Source: Macrocystis pyrifera (taxonomy: Eukaryota; Sar; Phaeophyceae; Laminariales; Laminariaceae). Taken from it: a stretch of 64,000 bases of DNA. The DNA lies in contig JASSKH010000029.1 of the NCBI GenBank assembly GCA_031763025.1, forward strand, positions 6,222,362 to 6,286,361, given 5' to 3'. The notes beneath the pieces were generated by a model. The model saw only the letters and a program-made list of their open reading frames with translations, did not search any database and was not told the DNA's origin. This document shows positions 55,889 to 64,000 of this stretch, piece after piece (position 1 is the stretch's first letter; each line of letters opens with the position of its first letter). Position numbers and translations under genes: made by a program.

Positions 55889-56027
55889 ATGGCTACATCG
55901 CCGATAAGGAAGTGCCCTTCGCTACAAGAATGCGGTTCACCACGCGGACAGGTATACGTATCCCTTAGGTGTTATAATCGTCGCCGACGATGCTGCGGGA
56001 AGAAAGACGACGTTGCCACAACAGTGG
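55889..56027 (+). CDS. Possible first exon of a small cysteine-rich protein
   Basis: ATG at 55889 opens MATSPIRKCPSLQECG and continues with five cysteines in all (9, 15, 28, 35, 36) and an RRRRCC basic patch. It reaches a GTATGT donor at 56028 in phase 1. If unspliced, the frame ends after 51 codons at 56044. There is no signal peptide, and I recognise no family. Confidence 0.33.
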
Positions 56028-56299
56028 GTATGTATATATATTAAGTTATCGGGCCCAAAAAAGTGCTAAAAAGCTCACGATTCTGGTGTAGTTGCATCAA
56101 CTACCCTACAACTACGAAATACGGATCTTGGTTGCAAGTCCCTCTGTCCAACTTCAAGTCGTACGTATATGTTGCCGAAGCGCGTACGCCCGCGCCCTTG
56201 ACGACGCATTCCTTAGGGTGCTATTAATGATGGCGTCATCTTGATTATTATCTCGTATTAATTGGAGGTTTTACCTCAGCCATTTTCTGGACAAGTCGG

Positions 56300-56869
56300 A
56301 TGGTCGCAGGTATCGTCCCTACTTCCCCCCTCCGGTACGTGTCACCATTTGTATCGCGCATAAGGTTCAGCATTCCCACTACTCGTGGATTTTCATCGAA
56401 TGTTGTCCCCTCACGCTCTCTCGCTTTCCGCTATACTCAATTATTCAGATATAGTCCATTCGAGTATGCATTCGATAAAACTCGAACGCACGAGTTTTAT
56501 CGTATAATGTGCACGCGGACCACCTACCAAGTCACCGAACACGCCGGCTTATTATATATGCACACACCTTTCAACATTCAAGTACATAACAACAGATTGA
56601 TAATTTCATTTGTTCGCCTCATTTGTCTCGTGGACGTTTTGGTTGGGAAGCGTTGTGGCTATTCCCAGCCGAATTTGGATTCTCATGGTTTTCCGGGCTC
56701 ACCTTTGTGTGATCACAAACGCTTTGGGTTAAGGGTCGATCTTATAACGACTCGTAGTATATTTCGTTTTTCCTGGAATTTCGATTTTTCACAAAATTCA
56801 GCGAGGGTTGGATCTTATCGGGTACGTGTGCCTAAGTTGACTGGCGAAATAATCGTCCGCCCGGCTTAG
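56300..56869 (+). CDS. Hypothetical 189-residue ORF
   Basis: An uninterrupted frame from ATG 56300, rich in Arg/Phe/Ser, with one hydrophobic stretch (LIISFVRLICLVDVLV). No motif is recognised. It contains a perfect inverted repeat (GATAAAACTCG...CGAGTTTTATC, near 56473-56500), more typical of non-coding DNA. A chance ORF is quite possible. Confidence 0.2.
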   Translation: MVAGIVPTSPLRYVSPFVSRIRFSIPTTRGFSSNVVPSRSLAFRYTQLFRYSPFEYAFDKTRTHEFYRIMCTRTTYQVTEHAGLLYMHTPFNIQVHNNRLIISFVRLICLVDVLVGKRCGYSQPNLDSHGFPGSPLCDHKRFGLRVDLITTRSIFRFSWNFDFSQNSARVGSYRVRVPKLTGEIIVRPA

Positions 56870-58480
56870 AATCGTCGCTACAGCAGCTGCGTTCCCAGAA
56901 CCCATCCGTGCGGTGGTCCCACTGTCACCGACCTGTCTCGTAGGCACCGACCAGGAGTGAAATGCACCACGAACTCGCCACGCTACAACGCCCAACGCGA
57001 CAAAGTTTCAGCTTTTGCCCTCACCGAGCTCAGACGGTCGGCCACCTCGGTGCGGTCACCCTGTGAACTCGGCCACGAGAACCTAGAAAGCAATTGAGCT
57101 TTCTGCGTTTTTTTCCATGACTTGCGTACGACCTTGGCAACGACCCTTGTCAGCCTCGTGCGCTCGCGAGTGGCACGAAGGCTCGAGCGTTAGCGTTAGT
57201 GTTGCCCGATCGTCTATAGCCTTGCACCAAAGTTTCCGGGAAAACTATAAAAGCTTCAAGACTCCATTTTTCGGGATCGGAGCTTTTCAGCTTTTCCCGA
57301 AAAAAAATCTGGAAAATACCGAAAACAACTAAAAAACACTACTCGTTAAGATCGCGACCCTAAGGTTGATGTGAGATCAGCAGCAACAACTGCAGCAAAG
57401 AACACACGCCACGAGTACGCCTTTCCTGAATTATTTCTGAGCCTGAATGAAGTGGGTGTGATATATTGCGGTACGCAAGACCTAGTACATCTGACAACGT
57501 ACGCTAATTGTAAGGCGAGCTTGGTGGGCAGTAGGAAGATGTCCGTCGACGGGCATCCAGAATTGCATGCAATGACGGAATGCAAAGCATACACAGCACA
57601 CAATAGGCGGGATTTCATCCAGGCATCTTACCTATATAGCGTGCGCTATGTGCTGGATGGACGTGTAGACGATGAACGAACTCAAAAAAGTGTACCAGGT
57701 ACCAGGTATCAATGGAACTACTAATATTAATAGAGGATATACCAGTACTAAGAGTAACTGCGGTCATGGAACCATATGGGCAAGGCGATGCTATACTGGA
57801 AATACTATGTGATGCCGGTCGCCCCCGTGGGCTAGTGGTACATTCGAATGCCGGTATCAGACGTGATGCGCGACTTCAAATGCCACGTGGGTCGGACTTT
57901 TGTGTTTTATTTATACATATAACATTTATATATAAACGGAATGAACTGCTGAGAGTGCCTGCTGACAGTAGCGTAGGTAGGCGCATTTCGATGCGTGTCA
58001 ACGAGGGAGAAATGGCTGAAGTTTTCTCGCGATAAAAATGCCTGCCAAGGTAAGGACCGGAGCGGGAAGAAGTGAAAGAGGCCTGTTTCTGTGACCCTGG
58101 ATATAGAGTTATGACCACTGTAACAACAGTTCTAGTGGGAAGAAGAGAGAGAAGAAAAGGGAGGTAAAAAACAAAATGAGTACACCGGTAAACCGGTACA
58201 CCCCACGTTATAGGTAGCATGTGGTACAGCTCTGATATAAGGCCTCCGGCATACGAGTATGTGGTTGGAAAGAAAAGGGAGGCGTGTCAAAATGAAGGGG
58301 AAAGGGGACACAACGTACGACGGGAGAAGGAAACAAGGGAATGTGGGACCCGAACATTCGCTGAGACAAAAAGAGCAAAGGAGGGGTGTTAACGCAGGAG
58401 ACTCTGTGCGTACAGGAGCCGCCTCAACCGGCAGTGACAAGGTCTGAACGTGCCGTCCTGACTCTCGTGCGTATACGAGG
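56870..58480. other. No secure gene
   Basis: Plus-strand frames at 57371-57724 and 57712-58035 overlap by 13 bases and have an ordinary composition, but no motif, start context or splice site that convinces me. Confidence 0.35.
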
Positions 58481-58489
58481 AGCATCGAG

Positions 58490-59070
58490 TACATTTCGCG
58501 CTCCGAGTACTGCAAGTGCGCGTTGCAGTACTGGCGGACAAAATACTGCGAGTACTATACTGCAGGTCCAGAATATACTCCCGAAATACTGGCAGTACTC
58601 TCCGTACTGCAGTTTCCCCCTCCTGAAAGTACTCTGCTCCAACTCCCACTCGTGAGATATTCTCTGCGATAGAATGAACATGTAATTATTCGAAACGGCG
58701 GGCAGATGGTCAAAGTGATATTGATACGGCGAGTATCTTGCGCGTATCATGTGGGGAGTATTTTGGTACAAGGACGGAATGCTGCCAGTACTTAGCAGGA
58801 CCCGCAGTACAGAACCCAGAACACTTTCAGCACAGCAGTGTTCTAGGATATTGAATCCGAAATACCCATAGCATGATAGTGTCCGCAGTGCAAAATCACG
58901 AAATAAAATTCTGGGAATACTGGGATTACTCACAGTGTACCGCAGTACACAAGGTTCCAAAACTGCGAGTACACGAAGTACCTGAGTGTTTTTCTTCGCT
59001 CGAAAATAATTCATTTTACCCCATGTGCTCGGAGCATCTGTGAGGGTGGTCGCGTATCTCATTTGTTTTT
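58490..59070 (-). repeat. Diverged third copy of the palindrome-arm AGTACT-rich block
   Basis: Shares CAACTCCCACTCGTG, many GCGAGTAC/GTACTCGC words and the TTTACYCCMWRTRYTCGGAG end with 35395-35830 (right arm) and its mirror. Heavily substituted. Confidence 0.55.
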
Positions 59071-59759
59071 GCGATTGTTTGCGTCATATGAATACGCCCT
59101 AAGCCAGTCAGCATGCCCGCAACATGAGTCTGCGATGAAACAGCCGGCATGGGTTCGATTGTTATGGGAAACCTTGTCGCGTTGTGGGTCCCCTGAGTAG
59201 TCAATGGCGGCGATAGGGGTGTACATGCCGGTACTATCGCGACCTTTCTCTCCGTGGCCAACGGGAAACACACACGAACGAAAAAGGGCGAACGGAGAAA
59301 GGCAAACGGGTCACAAAATGCAATACCATCCGAAAACTATATAGAAGCACACACGGAGCGGAGGGGAGACAGTACATGCGGGAATCAAAAACGTTGGAAC
59401 GAAGGAAAAATACCGGGCGAAGAAGCAGAAGGGGTTGCCCATTACTTCGATCTTCGACTAATAAAGCGGTGGTAGTATCGCTATCGTCCTGGTGGTGGAC
59501 AGTACCTGTGCAGCCCTGTTTGCATGGTTGTCCCCGCAGCAATACAGTACCTCTTCTCACTGTTATGTTACTACAGTACCAGGCAGTGCTTGTGAGAAAC
59601 ACTCTCCGGAAATCTGGACCATGGTTTATGCCCGCGGCATTGGAAAGTACACGGTGGGTGAAAAGCTTCCTGCATCAAGAGTGTTTTTCCGGCGACTGTT
59701 TAGCCCGCGACCGAAATCGGACTCTAATGGAGGAACAAATTCCTAAGTTTGCTTGAAAT

Positions 59760-60560
59760 CTGGGTTTTAGAGTGTGTGCTCTGTAGATCAAAACATCAGC
59801 GCCCGCTACAGAGCGCGAAAGATCGCGTGGCGCTGTGGCAACCCACCTACAGGGTGAGCTGACACATCCGATCGTGTGAGCGAAACAATCAGCTCGATCG
59901 GCCACGAACAGCCCTGTTGTAAGGCCGTCAAAGATTCCTCGAGATTTGTTGCACTGATAAACACAACAAGAAGCAAGGTACCGCTCTCAGATTAAACTGT
60001 TTATGTACACTGTTCTAATACCAATCTGGGCCTACGATCCGCTAGCGCCGATAATTCCGATATTTTTTGTTTGACCAGACCGAGTACTGGCCGCGAAGAT
60101 GGTCAAGCGATTGGGTCTGCGCGTCGGGGGCACAGCAAACGTAGTGAGCGTACTGCCGAACGCACATACCATCGTGCGAGCGAAAAAAAACACGTTGATC
60201 GGACATGATTAGCCTTGTCGCCAGCTTGCTAAAAGGTTGGACCCGCTTTCTCGACTGAAACAATCAGGGCTGAAGCACTCGGGCCTCCTTGTGATCCGCT
60301 GCAACGATAATGTGAAGCACCATCGGTACAAAATTACGGTTTTAGGAGACTAATATACCCTGAAGGTCAAAGCAAATATTACGGCCAACGTACGAGAGAG
60401 AGCGCGCGGTGGCGCAGCCGAGCACAAGGAGCGCGGGCTGCACATATCCCACCGTGCGAGCGCAATAATGAGCTTGATCGGCCACGAACAGCCTTCTTGA
60501 GAGGCTGTCGAAGATTCCACGAGATGTATAAGCCCGAAAATCACCCCCTCGTAGCCCGGG
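59760..60560. repeat. Three diverged tandem repeat units (about 280-300 bp)
   Basis: Units near 59760-59950, 60030-60240 and 60350-60540 share ATCGTGCGAGCG, TGATCGGCCACGAACAGCC and a GGCTGTCGAAGATTCCACGAGAT end in varying states. The minus-strand translations also resemble each other (for example FVADRAD/FVADQAH). It may be an old coding repeat, but no family is recognised. Confidence 0.5.
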
Positions 60561-62635
60561 CGTGTTCATCCACACTAAAATTGTACAAGACATTTTTCAC
60601 TGACTTCTTCGAGCAAATGGTTTGACGCGTTTCTACCGGTAGTGTTACGCCTGCAGTTTTCTGCGAAATGTCCGAGGCTCCTCGCTTGAGGAGCTCTGCA
60701 TACATTGCCCAAAAAACGGATTTTAAAAACGGATTTTAATCGAAACCAGTGTACTCTCAACCGGATGAGCAATCCCTGGTCAAGCAAGTAGGTCGGTGTA
60801 CGTCGATAAATTGATTGTGAAAACAAAACGAAATCGGAATGATCCATAAAACGTGGTTGAGAAGCCCAATCACGGTCGAACGTGCTTTAATGTTAAAAAA
60901 GAGTGCTATATTTAATACACTCTAATCCTAATACACCCTTCTCCCATAATTGAGAGTTTCGGGAAAAAAAATTAAAGCGCTTAGTGTGATTGTTGCTCAG
61001 GGTTTGTCGGAGTCTCGCCGCAAAAAGACGTTGACGGCTATTTTTTTTCCCTGAGCGGATTCTTGTTTCCAGATGCTCAAGGTTACGGGCTGTTAAACAG
61101 GGTTTTACCCTGAGCAAAGGAGATGCTCCAGGTTGTAATGGTCATGGCACAGAGCACAAGTAGTAAAGGATGCCCGTACCGTCACACAAGCAGCCCGGGA
61201 CTGACACTACCTCGCTGTCATAGCTTAGGGCGACAAGGCCAGCCATCTCCTCGAACTTCTTTGGCGGCGAGGAAGTAGCTTTGGTAATCTCAGCACGCAA
61301 GGAGGTGGAGCATGCATCATATATCTTTAGAAAGAATGAAGACAGGCGACCTACCAACCTCACGCCGCGTGATGGTGAGGAGGGCGGTGATGGCGTAGAA
61401 AGTACGCGAGGCGGACCACCACTCGCCAAAGCGTTGGGGCAACCGGGAGCACCACCTCCTCCATTAGTCGGCGTTTGGTTGTGATGGGGCTACAAGTACT
61501 GCTGTATAGCAGCTGTACAGCAGGCAATCGCAGCAGGCGAGGCGAAGTAAGCAGGAGCTACTCGCTAGACCTAGATAGAAGCATCTCACGCTGCGTACGA
61601 AAACGAAGACTCGCAACCTCGATCGGGCTTGGAGGACAGGAACGTGTAATAGTGATGGAGGGGCAGGAGGGGCAGGTCGGGGCGAAAGGTGTGGAACATT
61701 GCGGCGGTCGACTGCACGATACTCGAAACGTGCTGCGAAAACTCGGGAAGCTTCAACGCAGGTCCACGTCGTATGTATTCCTCTTCCCACCCTGAGAGAA
61801 TTTTTGTTCGAAATTTTTCCAAATCCTGGAAGCACCCACCCTGTGCACTTACCCTGAGCCGAGTCTTTTTTTTCTCCTAAACTGTTGTTGAATAGCAAGC
61901 GTCGGTTTCCTAACTCTGCTGTGTACACGACGAAGGGAATCGAGATGAACAATTCTTGATGTGGTACGTTTGACTCGGGGTTTGAAGTGAAGTTGGTTGC
62001 CGTTGAAGTCCAAGATTCGCCTTCGCCTCGCTAACAGATATTTCCCTCCACGCTTGTTTGTGCCGAACAAGAACTCGTGTACAGCAGGCATTATCCTCTT
62101 TGATCAGGCCGGTTCACACGTATTGGCAAGCCGTAGTGCGTACCGTACGCGGTTTCAAGCCAGTAGACGAGAGAGGGGCCCCCCTCTTGGCTCCACTGAA
62201 CATAGATGAACACGCTTCGTATCGCATCATAGAAGGGCGATAATTCCCACGACCAGGACGACAGTAGACTCAGTCGACCTCATCATGAGTATAAACGATT
62301 CGACAGACATGGACGAGAGGTTAACTCTGTGTTTGAACAAAATAGACGAGAGGTTACCTCTGTGTTATCGGCCGCAACTGATTACTGTCGAAAGTGCGCA
62401 TCGACAGCTAATAATGTCTACGACAGCAGTAGACTTGGCAACATTGTGGCAACTCGATTGTCGGGACGCACTGCGTTTGGGGCACTGTCAACCGGATCCA
62501 TCGATGGCCATTGCCGGTCGCAGTCTATTGCGCATCTTGGCCGTCGTTCGGCGTTGTCCGATACATAGGCATGCTTTTTTTTGTCTTTGCATGTTTTCAC
62601 TTTTCATGGGCCGTAATCGCCTCTGTGCAGCATGA

Positions 62636-62926
62636 AGACTCCTTTTCATCTGTCAAGCATCTCCCAGGTCGTGTAGTGGAACCCCTGCCAGCACACAATC
62701 CTCTGCTGCCCCGCACTGGGGGTGCGCCCAAGAACAAACCCAAACACTCTATTGTACGTACACTCTAAACGATGTGAAAAACTTTGACTCCTCTCGAGCC
62801 CCTTTAGAATTGCACCCACATACGTACTTCGAGACAAACTACTTGAACCTCGTGCACGCTCCTCCTAGTTTCATTTTCGAACGACAAGGATTCCCTACAG
62901 TTCCTGGAGGCTACGACGCATAGAAC
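62636..62926 (+). CDS. Possible exon pair, unknown protein
   Basis: After a GTGCAG acceptor (62629-62634) an open stretch with PLPAHNPLLPRTGG ends at a GTACGT donor (near 62755). After a candidate CCTTTAG acceptor (about 62807), a second open stretch with HPHTYFETNYLNLVHAPPSF runs to a TAG at about 62924. Both have ordinary protein composition. The join is not verified. Confidence 0.28.
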
Positions 62927-63017
62927 ACAAGAGTTCGTACTCCACTCTAAACCAAATCAATTTTCATGGCGAGCTCTTACCGCTGCCTTTACCCCAACTG
63001 CGTGTGATTTACCGCAG

Positions 63018-63182
63018 TCGTGTCCCCGGTCGAGATGGGAGAGCTGCTGTGCGACACTCTGGTCGACGCTGAGGATGCCGCCACCCTGTCCTTCTACATT
63101 CTTCAGAACGAAAATATCATCGCAGAGAAGTCGTCCTACACTGAAACCAACGGGATTCCTACACGGACGGCATTGGTCGCAA
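63018..63182 (+). CDS. Internal exon, unknown protein
   Basis: A well-formed exon: acceptor GATTTACCGCAG (ending 63017), 165 nt open in one frame, donor CAG|GTAAGA (GT at 63183-63184). It starts with two codon bases and ends with one, a symmetric phase-1 exon. The translation has an ordinary soluble-protein mix (LLCDTLVDAEDAATLSFYI). The family is not recognised; neighbouring exons are uncertain. Confidence 0.45.
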
Positions 63183-63199
63183 GGTAAGATACGCGTTTC

Positions 63200-63859
63200 G
63201 TGTCGGTTTCATATCCCGACAGGAGTATCAATGAATCATTTTTTTTCCTCATGCGACCAACTTTCGAATCGCTTGATGAGCACAATAAAGTGTACGTAGA
63301 TCGCTTTCGAACCCGATTATTCGCACCGCCTAAGTTCCTAACTGCTTTAAATGGTCCCGCTCTTGGTGCCGGGTGGGAGCCGTACAGTTTGCATGATCTC
63401 GTACTACAAATTGGGGACCAGATATCGGTGGTTTTTCTGTTGACGGGTGCTACGATGTTGACGGGTACTACGACATTGTGGGTCGCATTGTTTCTCCGAA
63501 ACAAGAACAAATCCGTCATTTATGAACTTGGATGCCACCCTCATCTGAGCACCTACTCTACAGCGAAAACAAACGCTACATGTATTTTGTTTGTGTCTCT
63601 TAGAGGTCACATAGTCACACAGCTCGTCCGGTTGAGCTACTTCCGAATACTTTTTGTCTTTGGTTTCAAAGTCGGTGTTGAGCGCACCAGTGGAGCGAGG
63701 TCCTCAAGCGTGGAACAAAAACGCTCGGCAGAAAAAAACCCGGTTCAGCACACCTGCCCTCTAGCGTGGTATGCCTCCGGTGTAGGGAACCCGTTTCGAC
63801 TCGCGAGGGCTGCTGAACAAAAAATTCGACACACTATGGGATCTTTTTTACTACTCTAG
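63200..63859 (+). CDS. Hypothetical ORF of up to 219 residues
   Basis: An open frame directly downstream of the exon above, mostly inside what should be its intron. It has two hydrophobic stretches (VVFLLTGATMLTG and YFRILFVFGF) and no recognised motif. It may hold a real exon or be chance. Confidence 0.2.
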   Translation: MSVSYPDRSINESFFFLMRPTFESLDEHNKVYVDRFRTRLFAPPKFLTALNGPALGAGWEPYSLHDLVLQIGDQISVVFLLTGATMLTGTTTLWVALFLRNKNKSVIYELGCHPHLSTYSTAKTNATCILFVSLRGHIVTQLVRLSYFRILFVFGFKVGVERTSGARSSSVEQKRSAEKNPVQHTCPLAWYASGVGNPFRLARAAEQKIRHTMGSFLLL

Positions 63860-64000
63860 TAATGCCCTCGATTGTGCTTATAGCAGGCATTAATATGACT
63901 GCTACATAGGGTCTTGCTTCCCCCTTTCATTTGTTTCGTCATGTCGGTCAATGTTTAAGCCAGGATTTTGTTTCGACGGGCGCAATCGCAGGGGTACACT

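Noticed and set aside
61142..61429. Minus-strand frame with CLCDGTGILYY as a third paralog of exon A
   Set aside because: The resemblance to the GGGIILYW stretch is short and the other cysteine pairs are absent; chance similarity cannot be excluded.

Overview
The window is nuclear DNA from a eukaryote. Genes appear as short exon-like pieces with GT/AG borders rather than long operonic ORFs. The sequence is crowded with transposable elements and CAG/CTG microsatellites, and it contains TTAGGG-type tracts. The LINE reverse-transcriptase fragments, the Ty3/gypsy polyprotein with a WVDD active site, and the CAG-rich composition would suit a stramenopile, most likely a brown alga. That placement is an inference from family resemblance and was not tested by a search.

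Layout, left to right. 1-3.3 kb: a tandemly duplicated array of exons. At least seven modules carry the same six-cysteine spacing, C-x4-C-x14-C-x4-C-x4-CC. Six of them sit in symmetric phase-1 exons (or exon remnants) of exactly 114 nt or multiples, and some are decayed. 3.3-8.9 kb: no recognisable genes. 8.9-12.9 kb: a 99-bp MITE, a decayed Helitron-like protein on the minus strand and a 200-bp inverted-repeat element. 15-18.6 kb: weakly supported exons and a polyglutamine ORF. 18.7-20.5 kb: a dispersed repeat duplicated together with a broken Ty3/gypsy integrase, which is itself interrupted by a 246-bp foldback element carrying telomere-like repeats. 22.5 kb: a second 99-bp MITE. 24.4-31.1 kb: two related degenerate LINE fragments with a candidate signal-peptide exon between them.

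31.1-37.1 kb: a giant inverted repeat with arms of about 2.5 kb around a 0.96-kb spacer. 37.9-44.35 kb: a complete, apparently young Ty3/gypsy element with identical LTRs and an intact 1,314-codon pol frame on the minus strand. Its gag C-terminal part lies in a 1.4-kb inverted segment that is also internally duplicated. 47.0-47.4 kb: a second telomere-repeat-bearing element. 47.46-55.36 kb: a 4-kb tandem duplication. Each copy carries a MITE, exons of an unrecognised cysteine-rich minus-strand gene, a CAG-rich minisatellite and a poly-G tract. 55.9-63.9 kb: scattered exon candidates and diverged repeats.

The only intact large coding sequence is the retrotransposon polyprotein. Host genes appear only as exon fragments. 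The most unusual features are the six-cysteine exon array, the foldback elements with internal telomeric repeats, the rearranged gag in an otherwise young retrotransposon, and the large palindrome.
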